DNA of 64,000 nt from Alphaproteobacteria bacterium (GCA_017308135.1 JAFKFM010000008.1:806001-870000); one strand, 5' to 3'; shown: positions 49,992 to 60,084, counted from the first letter of the stretch. The notes: generated by a model not told the origin, from the sequence alone. Program-made: numbers and translations.

Positions 49992-50663
49992 TCAGCCCCA
50001 GACGCGCACCGGGCCGGTATCGATATGGATGAAATCGGAGCGCGGATACTGCCCCACCCCGCCCGCCTGCAGCTGGACCGCGACCTGGCGCAGCGCGCGG
50101 GTCGAGCGGCTGGCGAGGTCGATATCGACCGCGCGCGCATGCAGATGGAAGGAATTGCGGGCGACGCCGCCATGCTTGCGCGCGGCCGCGTTGGTTTTCG
50201 GCGAACGATAGGCGGAGATCACGCGCCACGGCTCCGACACATCCAGGCGCTGCTGCATCTCCCACATGATGTCATAGAGCTTGGGGTCCATATGCGCGAC
50301 GACGCCCGCGCGATGGTCGCGCAGCACCCGATCCAGGCGCTGCAACGCCTCGGGCACGTAATTGCCGTCGCGCCAATAGACGGCGTCGAAACGCTCGCCC
50401 GTATTGACCACCTGAAGGCTCAGCGACCGCTGCCCGGCCGGACGCATCGGCACGGGGCCGGAGGGCGGCCCCAGATTGCGCGCGGGTTTGGGCTTGGCGG
50501 CGGTCTTCTTCTTGTTGGTGGCGGCTTCGGCGAGGCCGGGAACGGCACTGACCAGACCGGCCGCCAAACCGCCGATCAACAGGCGGCGGCGAAACGAATT
50601 ATCGGGTTGGTCGAAATCCACAGGCCCAGCGTCCCCGTACGACAAGATATGCGCAGAATGCAC
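49992..50663 (-). CDS. DUF882/YcbK-type peptidase M15 family protein
   Basis: A 223-residue secreted protein. The N-terminus has twin arginines (FRRRLLIGGLAAGLVSA), a likely Tat signal, with a Pro/Lys linker following. The C-terminal domain carries the M15-like zinc pattern: SAYRSPKTN, then SFHLHARAVDIDL and FIHIDTGPVRVW. It is a probable murein endopeptidase-like or binding protein. It lies 101 bases downstream of an L,D-transpeptidase gene on the same strand, a recurrent pairing in alphaproteobacteria. Confidence 0.85.
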   Translation of the reverse strand: MHSAHILSYGDAGPVDFDQPDNSFRRRLLIGGLAAGLVSAVPGLAEAATNKKKTAAKPKPARNLGPPSGPVPMRPAGQRSLSLQVVNTGERFDAVYWRDGNYVPEALQRLDRVLRDHRAGVVAHMDPKLYDIMWEMQQRLDVSEPWRVISAYRSPKTNAAARKHGGVARNSFHLHARAVDIDLASRSTRALRQVAVQLQAGGVGQYPRSDFIHIDTGPVRVWG

Positions 50664-50764
50664 ATCTGACTTTACCGAGGCAAGCTCGAAGAAATATGTT
50701 GAAACAGCGCGACAAGTCGCTGTTGTAAAACGATTTTATTTGGTTCTGGAATACGCTGTAACGA

Positions 50765-52441
50765 TTACGGCGCCAGGGTCGGCGGGGGAATCGCGCCCTC
50801 GCGCGGCAGCGCCAGCGAGGCGACCGGGCGTTTCTCCACGCCCGCGATGAACAGCGCGTCCAGTCCGTAAACGTCGTCGCGCCAGTTCAGCACGCCGTCC
50901 TTTACGAAGGCGGTCTTGTAGACCAAATGGACGGGGATCGCCCCGCCCCGCACCGGCACGCTGCGGGTGACTTCTTCGGTATCGGCGGCGTCGATCGCGG
51001 CGCGGTCCCAACCCGGCGTGCGGCTCAACACCCATTCGACCAGATCGATCGGCCGTTCCAGGCGCACGCAACCCGACGACAACGCGCGGTCGGCGCGGCC
51101 GAAATAATGCCGGTCGGGCGTGTCGTGCAGATAGACGTCGTAGGTGTTGGGCATGGTGAAACGCACCTGCCCCAGCGCGTTCTTGGGTCCCGGATCCTGG
51201 CGCATCCAATAACCCATCGCGCGCGGCGTCACTTTGCGCCAATCGACTTTGCGCGGATCGACTTCCTCGCGGTTGTCGCCCCAGCCGCGATAGACGCGGA
51301 AGCCCTGATCGATCAGCGCCTGCGGATTGGCGCGCAAGCGCGGCAGCATATCTTCGCGCACCAGCTTCAGCGGCACGGTCCAGGTCGGATTGAAGATGAT
51401 ATCGGTGATGCGGGTGGAGAAGATCGGCGTCGCGCGCTTCTCGCGGCCCACGACAACGCCCATCTCGAGCTTGATCTCACCGTTCTCGACCGCGCGCAAA
51501 TCGAAGCCGGGCACGTTGACTTCGACGTAAGCGCCCTTCGCTGGGCGCGGCGCCGTCGCGCGCAGGCGATCGAGATTGGCGGCAAGCTGCGCGATACGCT
51601 GATCGACGGTTTTGTTGAGCGCGGCGAAAGTGCGCGGACCGACGCGCCCGTCGGCGGCGAGACCGTGGCGGCGCTGGAAGGCGACGACCGCGTCGACGAG
51701 TTCGAAGCCGTAATATTCGAGCTCGAATTGATCGTCGGGCTCGGGCGCGATCCCTTCGGTCACCGCCAGACGCTTGCGCAAGGCGGGAACGCGCGTATCG
51801 ACGGCACCCGGCTCCAGCGTGCCGCCGCGCGGGTCGACATTGCGCCAGCCGCCCTTCGCTTTCAGCGCACGCAGATCGGCGAGCGCTTGCAGCAACGCCG
51901 CATATTCCGCGTCCTGCGGCGACAAGGCGGCGAACACCGCTTCGGGCGCATCGTTGCGCGCGAGTTCGCGCAACACCGAAGCCGCGTCGATCGCGCGGGG
52001 TGCAATGCGCACATCGGCGGGCAACGCGACCGAAGCGACGCGCCCGCCCGCGAGGTCGCCCGCGAAGCGCGCGGCCGACCGGCTGAGCGTGAGTTCGAAT
52101 TCGGCGAGGCCTTGCGGATCGTTCGTCCGGCGCAAGCGTTCGAGATCGGCGACTTTATAGTCCGCCGCGATCAGCCCGTAATCGCCCGCCCGCCCCAGCA
52201 TTTCGGTCAAGCGCAACGCGCGCGACGTGGGGCCTTCGGGGCCGAACCATAGCGGCTCGAAATTGCGGGTCTCGTAGAGGCCTTGCAGCGCGTCGCCCGA
52301 CGGTTCGGCCGGCAGCGAAATACGCGTCAGCCCATCGCGCAAATAGGGCCGCAGATCGGCGGTTGCCGCCTGAGCGGCAACGGGGGCGGCGGCCGGTGCG
52401 ACGGCTAGCGCTGCGGCCAGGAATACGAGGGGTGCGAACAT
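50765..52441 (-). CDS. L,D-transpeptidase, YcbB-like
   Basis: A 558-residue protein with an N-terminal signal (AAALAVAPAAAPVAAQA). The middle includes a peptidoglycan-binding domain (YYGFELVDAVVAFQRRHGLAADGRVGPRTFAALN), and the YkuD catalytic region has HDTPDRHYFGRADRALSSGCVRLERP, where the Cys is the nucleophile and His precedes it. These enzymes form 3-3 cross-links in peptidoglycan. The LdtR-like regulator encoded at 31 kb is a plausible but unproved controller. Confidence 0.9.
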   Translation of the reverse strand: MFAPLVFLAAALAVAPAAAPVAAQAATADLRPYLRDGLTRISLPAEPSGDALQGLYETRNFEPLWFGPEGPTSRALRLTEMLGRAGDYGLIAADYKVADLERLRRTNDPQGLAEFELTLSRSAARFAGDLAGGRVASVALPADVRIAPRAIDAASVLRELARNDAPEAVFAALSPQDAEYAALLQALADLRALKAKGGWRNVDPRGGTLEPGAVDTRVPALRKRLAVTEGIAPEPDDQFELEYYGFELVDAVVAFQRRHGLAADGRVGPRTFAALNKTVDQRIAQLAANLDRLRATAPRPAKGAYVEVNVPGFDLRAVENGEIKLEMGVVVGREKRATPIFSTRITDIIFNPTWTVPLKLVREDMLPRLRANPQALIDQGFRVYRGWGDNREEVDPRKVDWRKVTPRAMGYWMRQDPGPKNALGQVRFTMPNTYDVYLHDTPDRHYFGRADRALSSGCVRLERPIDLVEWVLSRTPGWDRAAIDAADTEEVTRSVPVRGGAIPVHLVYKTAFVKDGVLNWRDDVYGLDALFIAGVEKRPVASLALPREGAIPPPTLAP

Positions 52442-52558
52442 TTCACCGTGCAGATTAGCACGGGCGGCGCATGTCGAATCAGGATGGCGCCGAACTGTGG
52501 CGCGCGCGACACGATTTATTTCGGATTATTGCCCCCGGCGGACCGGGCGACGCGGAAC

Positions 52559-53683
52559 TTACATGCCCGCGAGCAGGTCGCCCGTCGCCACGGCTTCCGT
52601 GCCGCGCAAGTAACGGTCGAAGAACGCGACCGAGCGCGCGATCGACTCGCGGCTGGCGTCGCCGCGGAAGAAATGGCCCTGGTTCTGGAACAGCGCGAAT
52701 TCGTGCGGCACCGACAGGCGCTTCAGCACTTCGCGGGTCATATGCGCGCGGGCGACCGGCACGGTGCGGTCCTGGCGGCCATGGACGATCAGCGTGGGCG
52801 CCAGACGCGTGGTGTGCGGCGTGACGTTGCCCGGCATGCCGCCGCCCATATTGACCACGGCGGCGATACGCGGATCGCGGCTCGACAAGCCCATCGCCTG
52901 GAACCCGCCCAGCGAGAAGCCGAACACGCCCATACGCTTGGCGTCGATCGCGCGGTCGCGCGACATCTGATCCAGTGCGGTGCGCACGATATCGTGCTGC
53001 TGTTCGAATTCGGAAATCAGCGCCTTGCCGCGCGGGCGGTTGCGGTTCCGCTCGCCCAAATAATGCGGCAGGTAGACCACGTAACCCTGGCTCGCGAACA
53101 TTTCGGCCGCACCGCGATAGAACGAGCCGTCGCCGATGCCCGACGCCCCGTGCAGCAGCAGCACGGCCGGACGCGGCCCGTCCATCTCCGGACGGTAGAT
53201 CTCCAGGCGCACCTGGCGGTTCGCGGCGCGATAGCGCGTGTCGCTGCGCTTCACCACCGCTTGCAGCGTGCGCAGATCCGCACCCTCGCCGAAGCTTTGG
53301 CTGGCGCGCGGGCCCGACATCCACTCCGGTGCGGCCTGGCGGCCTTCGTCGCGGAAATCGCCAAGCGTCGCCTTGTTGAAGGCTTCGTCGGATTCAGGAC
53401 CAGTCGCGCCGGCGATGGCGCGGCCGAGCGTGACGGCGCCGGCCGGACGGCGCGGTTCTTCCTTCGCCGCTTCGGGCGCCAGGAACGTGACGGGCAGGCT
53501 GGGATCGAGGAGATAGGCCGGATCGAGAGCGGCGTTCGGCGTGGCGGCTTCCGGATCGCGTTCGGCGCCGGCGGGCGAAGCCTCGCGCGCGGCGGCGATC
53601 TGCGTCGGGGCCGGGATCGCGGGGGCCGCGTTATCGGTCGCGACCTGCGATGCCACCGCCAAAGCGACGATCAATTCGATCAT
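52559..53683 (-). CDS. Secreted dienelactone-hydrolase-like alpha/beta hydrolase
   Basis: A 374-residue hydrolase. It starts with a weak signal-like stretch (IELIVALAVASQVAT) and continues with about 130 Pro/Ala-rich residues of low complexity. The hydrolase domain shows AVLLLHGASGIGDGSFYRG, nucleophile Ser in GFSLGGFQAMG (about residue 260), Asp in HGRQDRTVPV and His in NQGHFFRGD. Substrate unknown. The long N-terminal region is unusual for the family. Confidence 0.78.
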   Translation of the reverse strand: MIELIVALAVASQVATDNAAPAIPAPTQIAAAREASPAGAERDPEAATPNAALDPAYLLDPSLPVTFLAPEAAKEEPRRPAGAVTLGRAIAGATGPESDEAFNKATLGDFRDEGRQAAPEWMSGPRASQSFGEGADLRTLQAVVKRSDTRYRAANRQVRLEIYRPEMDGPRPAVLLLHGASGIGDGSFYRGAAEMFASQGYVVYLPHYLGERNRNRPRGKALISEFEQQHDIVRTALDQMSRDRAIDAKRMGVFGFSLGGFQAMGLSSRDPRIAAVVNMGGGMPGNVTPHTTRLAPTLIVHGRQDRTVPVARAHMTREVLKRLSVPHEFALFQNQGHFFRGDASRESIARSVAFFDRYLRGTEAVATGDLLAGM

Positions 53684-53911
53684 TACGATGCCGCCCCTGT
53701 TTGTTGCGGTTTATTGCAAGTGCGGTGGGGATAACACAGGGTTTGGCCAGATGGGAGTCAGAAATTCGGTAAAATCGTTAAATTAACCAATGGGTTGGTT
53801 TTTCCCTTTAGAATCAAAGAGGGCGGAAGCAACGGCCCCCGCCCTCTCTGCTTGGTTTCGCGCCAGAAAGACCGGCTGGCGGTTTTTTCGGCGAAGTGAG
53901 GACTCGCGGTA
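53684..53911. other. AT-richer intergenic stretch with two hairpins
   Basis: A hairpin AGAGGGCGG/CCGCCCTCT (53818-53847) lies 3' of the small membrane protein gene on the minus strand and could end that transcript; its T tract is weak. A shorter AACCAA/TTGGTT hairpin with TTTTT is at 53785-53803. No gene is seen. Confidence 0.45.
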
Positions 53912-54097
53912 TCAGTGCGATTCCTGGGCGTCGAAATGGCGCTTGATTAGCCAGAACTCGAACAAGACGATCAGCGCGAACACGACCAGCGCCACCGGAT
54001 ACATCTCGCTGCCATGGCTGGCCGAGGCGAAAAACAGCGCCACGATCCCCACCAGCGCGGCGATGATCCCAATAATCCACGACTGCAAACCGGACAT
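53912..54097 (-). CDS. Small membrane protein, 61 residues
   Basis: A 61-residue protein with two predicted helices (SWIIGIIAALVGIVALFFASA and PVALVVFALIVLFEFWLIKR) and a charged tail ending FDAQESH. GGGGAG stands six bases before the ATG, supporting real translation. It lies 53 bases after an acetyltransferase gene on the same strand. No function can be assigned. Confidence 0.7.
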   Translation of the reverse strand: MSGLQSWIIGIIAALVGIVALFFASASHGSEMYPVALVVFALIVLFEFWLIKRHFDAQESH

Positions 54098-54150
54098 CGA
54101 CGACTCCCCTTTTCGATTGGTCGGCGCGGCGAAAAATAGCCGCCCTGCGG

Positions 54151-54798
54151 TCAGCACGCCAGCAGGTCGTCGGCCTTCCCGGCCAATAGCGACGGAATGG
54201 CACGGGTGATCCGGTCGATCGGCCAATCCCACCAGGCCAGCGCCAGCAGCCTTTCGACCGTCGCCTCGTCGAAGCGGCGCTTGGCCACGCGCGCGGGATT
54301 GCCCACGACCACCGAATAGGGCGGCACGTCCTTGGCGACGACGGCGCGTGCCCCCACGATCGCCCCCGTCCCGACTTTGACGCCGGGCAGGATCATCGCC
54401 TCGTAGCCGATCCACACATCGTGCTCGAGCACGATGTCGCGCTTTGACGGCACGGGCATCTGTTCGACGGACATCGCGTCCGCCCAGCCATTGCCGAATA
54501 CGGGGAACGGAAAGGTCGATGGGCCGACGCTTGGGTGGTTGGCGTCGGCCATCACGAAGGTGGCGCCATGCGCGATCGCGCAGAACTTGCCGATGACGAG
54601 CTCGGCGCCGCAGATGCCGAAATTGTAGCGGACGTTGCGGTCGAAGAAGCGCGTGGGATCGTCGAAATCGGAATAGTAGGAATACGCGCCCACCCGCACA
54701 TTCGGCGTCGGCTTCGATTCCAAAAGCGGCTTCAGAAACGCCGTGTGCTTGGCGTTCTTGCCGAAGGGAAAGACCAGAGCCGGATCCGGACCGTTCAT
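54151..54798 (-). CDS. CatB-related O-acetyltransferase (hexapeptide family)
   Basis: A 215-residue left-handed beta-helix acetyltransferase. Hexapeptide repeats show in LVIGKFCAIAHGATFVMADANHP and IVLEHDVWIGYEAMILPGVKVGTGAIVGARAVVAKDVPPYSVVVGNPA. The catalytic His in ADANHPS (about residue 87) matches Vat and xenobiotic acetyltransferases. It could acetylate a sugar or an antibiotic; context does not decide. Confidence 0.84.
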   Translation of the reverse strand: MNGPDPALVFPFGKNAKHTAFLKPLLESKPTPNVRVGAYSYYSDFDDPTRFFDRNVRYNFGICGAELVIGKFCAIAHGATFVMADANHPSVGPSTFPFPVFGNGWADAMSVEQMPVPSKRDIVLEHDVWIGYEAMILPGVKVGTGAIVGARAVVAKDVPPYSVVVGNPARVAKRRFDEATVERLLALAWWDWPIDRITRAIPSLLAGKADDLLAC

Positions 54799-54824
54799 AA
54801 GCGCTTTCCTCCCGTTGGATTTTT

Positions 54825-56717
54825 TTAGATTTCGACTTGGGTGCCCAACTCCACGACGCGATTCGACGGAATGCGGAAGAAATGCGTGGCCGCGTAGGCG
54901 TTGCGCGACAACGCGATGAACAGCTTCTCGCGCCAGCGCGGCATGAGCGGCTTGTTCTTCGGCACGAGATTCTCGCGCCCGAGGAAGAACGACGTGTCCA
55001 TCAAATCGAATTTGAGGCCGTAAGGCATCGCCAAGCGCAAGGCGCGCGGAATATTCGGGCCTTCCATGAACCCGTAATGCAGCACGACGCGCCAGAAATT
55101 CTTGTCCAGCGCCTCGACCTCGATCCGATCCTTGTCGGCGACGGCGGGGATCTGCTCGGTCACGATCGTCAGCAGCACCACGCGCTCGTGCAGCACTTTA
55201 TTGTGCTTCATGTTGTGGAGCAGCGCGTAAGGCACGCCGTCGGTCGTGCCGGTCAGGAACACCGCCGTGCCCGAAACGCGCGGCGGATTGCCGTCCTTGA
55301 TGCGCGCGATGAACGGATCGAGCGGCACCGTACCTTCGTGCAGGCGTTCGTTCAGGATGCGCCGGCCGAGCTTCCAGGTCGTGAAAATCATGTAAAGGCC
55401 GGTGCCGATCACCAACGGCACCCAGCCGCCATCGACGATCTTGGCGAGATTGGCGAAGAAGAAGGTCAGGTCGATCGTCAGCAGTGCGATCGTGATGCCG
55501 CCCGCGAGCCAGCGCGGCCAGTTCCACACATGGCGCGCGACGACATAGGCGATCAGCGTGGCGACGCACATTTCGCCCGAGACCGACACGCCATACGCGG
55601 CGGCGAGCGAGCTCGAATCCTGGAAACCGATCACGAGGGCGAGCACGCAGGCGCACAGGATCCAATTCACGCGCGGCACGTAGATCTGGCCGATTTCGGT
55701 TTCCGACGTGTGGCGCACCTCCAAACGCGGCAGGAAGCCGAGTTGCACCGCCTGGCGCGCGAGGCTGAACGCCCCGGTGATGACGGCTTGCGAGGCGATC
55801 ACCGTCGCCGCGACGGCGAGCGCGATGGTCGGATAGAGCAGGATATCCGGCACCATCAGATAGAACGGATTGGACGCCGCCTGGGGCTCGCGGATCAGCA
55901 AGGCGCCTTGGCCGAAATAATTCAACACGAGGCACGGCTGTACGAAGCAGATCCAAGCGAGGCGGATCGGACGCTTTCCGAAATGGCCGATATCGGCATA
56001 GAGCGCTTCCGCCCCCGTCAGCGCCAGGAACACGGCCCCCATCACCAGGAAGCCGCGCAAACCGTCGGCATAGAGGAAATGGATTCCCCAATAGGGATTC
56101 AGCGCGTGCAGCACTTCGGGCGTCTTGACCAGCGAGATGACGCCCAGCACGCCCAGCACCGCGAACCACAGCGTCGTGATCGGGCTGAAAAACGCGCCGA
56201 CTTTGGCGGTTCCCTTGCGCTGAAAAACGAACAACGCCACCAGCACGACGCAGGCGACCGGCACGACGAAATTCGCGAATTCGGGGGCAGCGACCTTGAT
56301 GCCCTCGGCCGCCGACAACACGGAAATCGCCGGCGTGATGACCGCGTCGCCGAAGAACAACGCAGCACCGAACAAGCCCGCCGCCAGAATCGGCACGCCG
56401 CGATGCGTGCCCTCGGGCGCCTTGCGCATGGCCAGCGCCATCAGCGCGAACATGCCGCCTTCGCCGCGATTGTCGGCGCGCAGGATGTAGGTCACGTATT
56501 TGAGCGTGACGACGATCACCTGCGTCCACACGATCAGCGACAGCACGCCGAGGACGTGATCGACCGTCGGGTCCATCGGGTGCGGGCCGGTGAAGGCCTC
56601 GCGCATCGTGTAGAGCGGCGAGGTACCGATATCGCCGAACACGACGCCGATCGCGCCGAGTGCGAGCGCGAATAGGCGTTTGTCGCCTTCCGGCGCATCT
56701 GAACTGCTGGATGCCAT
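54825..56717 (-). CDS. kup: Low-affinity potassium transporter Kup
   Basis: A 630-residue potassium uptake protein with 12 helices. N-terminal family signature ALGAIGVVFGDIGTSPLYTMREAF (about residues 16-39), internal GEGGMFALMALAMRKAPEG and the C-terminal cytoplasmic domain FIARIKDGNPPRVSGTAVFLTG are visible. Start at MASSSSDAPEG is preferred; an in-frame extension of 55 codons has no Kup similarity. Divergent from a rhomboid gene. Confidence 0.94.
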   Translation of the reverse strand: MASSSSDAPEGDKRLFALALGAIGVVFGDIGTSPLYTMREAFTGPHPMDPTVDHVLGVLSLIVWTQVIVVTLKYVTYILRADNRGEGGMFALMALAMRKAPEGTHRGVPILAAGLFGAALFFGDAVITPAISVLSAAEGIKVAAPEFANFVVPVACVVLVALFVFQRKGTAKVGAFFSPITTLWFAVLGVLGVISLVKTPEVLHALNPYWGIHFLYADGLRGFLVMGAVFLALTGAEALYADIGHFGKRPIRLAWICFVQPCLVLNYFGQGALLIREPQAASNPFYLMVPDILLYPTIALAVAATVIASQAVITGAFSLARQAVQLGFLPRLEVRHTSETEIGQIYVPRVNWILCACVLALVIGFQDSSSLAAAYGVSVSGEMCVATLIAYVVARHVWNWPRWLAGGITIALLTIDLTFFFANLAKIVDGGWVPLVIGTGLYMIFTTWKLGRRILNERLHEGTVPLDPFIARIKDGNPPRVSGTAVFLTGTTDGVPYALLHNMKHNKVLHERVVLLTIVTEQIPAVADKDRIEVEALDKNFWRVVLHYGFMEGPNIPRALRLAMPYGLKFDLMDTSFFLGRENLVPKNKPLMPRWREKLFIALSRNAYAATHFFRIPSNRVVELGTQVEI

Positions 56718-56853
56718 GTGTTTGTACGCGGAGTATCCGTTCGCGGGATGCGCGTTTGCCTGTCGCGAATTGCGCGGACTCTGCCTCAAGCGCCGATTCA
56801 AAACCAGCGCCAGATTGTCGCCGCGTGCCGACTCCTTATATAAGGTCGCGAAT

Positions 56854-57477
56854 ATGGCACGCCGTTCCGAACCCGCAATCAATCTTCCGCCCGCGACGCT
56901 CGCCCTGATCGTCCTGGTTTTCGTCGCCCATGTCGCGCTGTTGCTGATGGGCGACGACGCGCGCTGGATCGCCTACGAACAATTCGGCTTCGTGCCGTTG
57001 CGTTATTCCGGCCCCGCCAAACTGGATTGGCCGGCTTTCGTCGCGCCGTTCACCTATCTGTTCATCCACGGCGACTGGATGCATCTGGGTATCAATCTCG
57101 TCACCCTGACGGCGTTCGGTGCGGGCGTGGAGCGGCGCATCGGCGCCTTCAATACCGTGTCGCTGTTCTTCATGAGCGGTGCGATCGCGGCGGGCGCGCA
57201 TTACGCCGTCTACACAAACTCGGCCGAGCCGGTGATCGGCGCTTCGGGCGCCATCTCGGGGCTGATGTCGGCGGCGTTGCTGGCGTTGCGCGAAAGCGGA
57301 CGCATGGGCCGCAGCCCGATCTTTATCATGGCGGCGCTGTGGATCGCCGCCTTCACCCTGCCCGATCTCTTCTCCAACCAGCTCGTGCAGGGCGCTTCGG
57401 TCGCTTGGGTCGCGCATATCGGCGGCTTCGTCGCGGGCCTCGTGCTCTATCGTTTCTTCGCAGGCAGGCCCGTATGA
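56854..57477 (+). CDS. Rhomboid family protein (second)
   Basis: A 207-residue membrane protease with six helices. Conserved FIHGDWMHLGINLVTL, Ser in GASGAISGLMSAALL and His in AWVAHIGGFVAGL make a likely active enzyme. It is coupled by ATGA to a downstream methyltransferase-like gene. It differs in sequence from the rhomboid at 35.7 kb, so the two are not a recent duplication. Confidence 0.85.
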   Translation: MARRSEPAINLPPATLALIVLVFVAHVALLLMGDDARWIAYEQFGFVPLRYSGPAKLDWPAFVAPFTYLFIHGDWMHLGINLVTLTAFGAGVERRIGAFNTVSLFFMSGAIAAGAHYAVYTNSAEPVIGASGAISGLMSAALLALRESGRMGRSPIFIMAALWIAAFTLPDLFSNQLVQGASVAWVAHIGGFVAGLVLYRFFAGRPV

Positions 57478-58490
57478 CGATCCCCTACGAGATTCTCCGC
57501 AAGGCGATGCTGCCGCTCGACGGCACGATCGCCGATGACGTGCCGTCGATCCTGAAGGCCTATGCCGCCATCGTGCCGATGGAACGCTGGTCGAAGCTCG
57601 AAATGATCGACTTCACCTCCGGCTCCTGCCTGATGCCGATGGCGTTCGCCGCCGCCGGTGCGCGCAAGCTAACGGTCAACGACGCCGCCCCGCGTTCGCA
57701 TCTCGCCGCGCGCTTCCTGTTCGGCGCGCGCAAAATCGACGCGAAGCGCGTCGCGTCGCTGCTATCGGCCAAACGGCCGAGGCTGCTGGCGCATGTGCCG
57801 ACCTTCCATTTCGCCTGCGATTATCTGACCGAGCCAGTCTGCGACGTGTTCGACAGGCTTTATCACGCCGACGCGCCGGCGGCCGAACGCGACGGCTTGC
57901 GCTATCTCGCCGTGCGCTGGGCGCTGGGCTTCGCGCCGTCGATGGTCGACGGGTTCGAGATTCTCTACACCCACGACCCCAAGCAATTGCGCGCGATCAA
58001 GGACGTCGATTGGAAACCCTATCTCGCGCGCGAAGCGAAACCCGCCAGCGTGTTGGCGGCGCATGTGCGCGAGCTCAACGCCGCGATCGATGTGCTGGGG
58101 CCCAAGCGGACCGCGCTGCATATCGGCGACATGAAAGACCTCGCGCGTCGCTTGAAGCCGCGCGTGCCGTGCTTCGCCGCCGTCAATCCGCCCACGCGCG
58201 GCTTGGACGAATACACGATCGACGATCAGCTCGTGCACTCGCTGATGGAAAATCGCTGGCTGCCGCTGTCGCGCACCTCGGAATCGCATCGCGATTTCTG
58301 GGTGAAGCGCGTCGACGCGGCGTTGCGCGAATTGCCCGCCGGCACGCATTACATGGTGTGGGGCGGCGACGGCTCGATGGCGTTCGAGGAATGCCTGAAA
58401 ATCTGGGAAATCTATGGCCGCCCGCTGCATCTGAAGCGGCTGGGATCGCGCCCGAATTCGGCCGGCTGGGGTATTTTTGAAATACACTAA
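57474..58490 (+). CDS. D12-type DNA methyltransferase-like protein
   Basis: A 338-residue protein resembling the D12 class of adenine-specific DNA methyltransferases. Motif I-like DFTSGSCLMPMAFAAAGARKL is at about residues 47-67, followed by the acidic TVNDAAPRSHL. The catalytic DPPY motif is replaced by NPPT (about residue 238) in AAVNPPTRGLDEYTIDDQLV. No restriction gene is nearby. It could be a solitary, altered DNA methyltransferase or a related enzyme with another substrate. Coupled by ATGA to a rhomboid gene, which is a curious partner. Confidence 0.6.
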   Translation: MTIPYEILRKAMLPLDGTIADDVPSILKAYAAIVPMERWSKLEMIDFTSGSCLMPMAFAAAGARKLTVNDAAPRSHLAARFLFGARKIDAKRVASLLSAKRPRLLAHVPTFHFACDYLTEPVCDVFDRLYHADAPAAERDGLRYLAVRWALGFAPSMVDGFEILYTHDPKQLRAIKDVDWKPYLAREAKPASVLAAHVRELNAAIDVLGPKRTALHIGDMKDLARRLKPRVPCFAAVNPPTRGLDEYTIDDQLVHSLMENRWLPLSRTSESHRDFWVKRVDAALRELPAGTHYMVWGGDGSMAFEECLKIWEIYGRPLHLKRLGSRPNSAGWGIFEIH

Positions 58491-58641
58491 TTCAGAGTGA
58501 AAATTGCTGATATTCCAGCGATTTTCCGATTTACCCCCTTGCCAGACGGCAAATTTAATCCATATCTATCATCATGCTCGCGCACTCCCCCTGCACGAGC
58601 GCATGTGATCCGATCACCCCCCCTCGATCGGATTGCCACCA

Positions 58642-58670
58642 GACCCCGGCGCCCCCGCGCCGGGGTCTTT
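58642..58670 (+). terminator. Candidate terminator after the D12-like gene
   Basis: A perfect 11-bp stem GACCCCGGCGC/GCGCCGGGGTC with a CCCC loop is followed by TTT. It lies between the D12-like gene and rimO; the T tract is short. Confidence 0.6.
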
Positions 58671-58719
58671 CAGTTTCGGGGACGGCGCATCGCTGGTTTT
58701 AAATGCCGCGAGGGCCTAT

Positions 58720-60084
58720 ATGTCCCGCCCCATGACCGCCGCACCCCGCACCAAAGCCGCGCCCGCCAAGGCCGCCCCGAAAATCGGAATCGTCAGCCTC
58801 GGCTGCCCGAAGGCGCTGGTGGATTCCGAACGGATCCTTACCAAGCTGCGCAGCCAAGGCTACGAGATCGCGCCCGATTACGCGGGCGCCGACGCGGTGA
58901 TCGTAAACACCTGCGGCTTCCTCGACAGCGCGCGCCAGGAATCGCTCGATGCGATCGGCGAGGCGATGCGCGAAAACGGCAAGGTCATCGTTACCGGCTG
59001 CCTGGGTGCGGATAGCGGCCTGATCAAGGAAACGCACCCGAAGGTGCTGTCGGTTTCCGGGCCCCATCAATACGAGCGCGTGGTCGAAGCCGTGCACGCG
59101 GCCGTCCCCCCGGTCCACGATCCCTATCTCGATCTGGTGCCGCCGCAGGGCTTGCGCCTGACGCCGCGCCATTACGCGTATTTGAAAATCTCCGAAGGCT
59201 GCAATCATTCCTGCAGCTTCTGCATCATCCCGTCGATGCGCGGCAAACTCGTCTCGCGACCCGCCGGCGAAGTGATGATCGAAGCCGAACGCCTGGCGCT
59301 CGCCGGCGTGCGCGAACTCCTCGTCATCAGCCAGGACACGTCGGCCTATGGCGTGGATATCCGCCACGCCGAAAGCCCGTGGCGCCGCCGCCAGGTGCGC
59401 GCGCATATGACCGATCTCGCCGCCGCATTGGGCGAACTCGGCGTGTGGGTGCGGCTCCACTACGTCTATCCCTATCCGCATGTCGACGACGTGATCCCGC
59501 TGATGGCGGAAGGCAAAATCCTTCCCTATCTCGATATCCCGTTCCAGCACGCGAGCCCCTCGGTGCTGAAGGCGATGAAGCGCCCCGCGCATGGCGAGAA
59601 GACCTTGGGCCGCATCGCCCAATGGCGCCGCGACGTACCCGATATGACCGTGCGCTCCACCTTCATCGTCGGCTTCCCTGGCGAAACCGAAGCCGATTTC
59701 CAAATGATGCTCGATTGGCTCGACGAAGCGCAACTCGACCGCGTGGGCTGCTTCAAATTCGAGCCGGTCGAGGGTGCAAAAGCGAACGATCTTCCCGGCG
59801 CCGTGCCCGAGGAAGTCAAAGAGGAGCGCTGGCATCGCCTGATGGCCGCCCAGCAGAAAATCTCGGCCGCGCGCTTGAAGCGCTTCGTCGGCCGCGAGAT
59901 GGACGTGCTGGTCGACCATGTCGACGTCAAGAAGGGCGTGGCGGTCGCACGCTCCAAAGCCGACGCGCCCGAGATCGACGGCGTGGTGAAGGTGAAGAAC
60001 GCCAAGGCGGCGCGCGCGGGCGAGTTCCTGAAGGTCCGCGTCGACAAAGCCGACGCCTACGATCTGCACGCGACGGCGATCTAA
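58720..60084 (+). CDS. rimO: Ribosomal protein S12 methylthiotransferase RimO
   Basis: A 454-residue radical SAM enzyme that methylthiolates Asp89 of ribosomal protein S12. The N-terminal cluster cysteines are Cys29, Cys65 and Cys94; the radical SAM motif is CNHSCSFC at 161-168. A TRAM domain ends the protein. Start at MSRP, six bases after GAGG; MTAAPRT four codons later is possible. It overlaps the convergent 118-residue orphan by four bases. Confidence 0.95.
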   Translation: MSRPMTAAPRTKAAPAKAAPKIGIVSLGCPKALVDSERILTKLRSQGYEIAPDYAGADAVIVNTCGFLDSARQESLDAIGEAMRENGKVIVTGCLGADSGLIKETHPKVLSVSGPHQYERVVEAVHAAVPPVHDPYLDLVPPQGLRLTPRHYAYLKISEGCNHSCSFCIIPSMRGKLVSRPAGEVMIEAERLALAGVRELLVISQDTSAYGVDIRHAESPWRRRQVRAHMTDLAAALGELGVWVRLHYVYPYPHVDDVIPLMAEGKILPYLDIPFQHASPSVLKAMKRPAHGEKTLGRIAQWRRDVPDMTVRSTFIVGFPGETEADFQMMLDWLDEAQLDRVGCFKFEPVEGAKANDLPGAVPEEVKEERWHRLMAAQQKISAARLKRFVGREMDVLVDHVDVKKGVAVARSKADAPEIDGVVKVKNAKAARAGEFLKVRVDKADAYDLHATAI

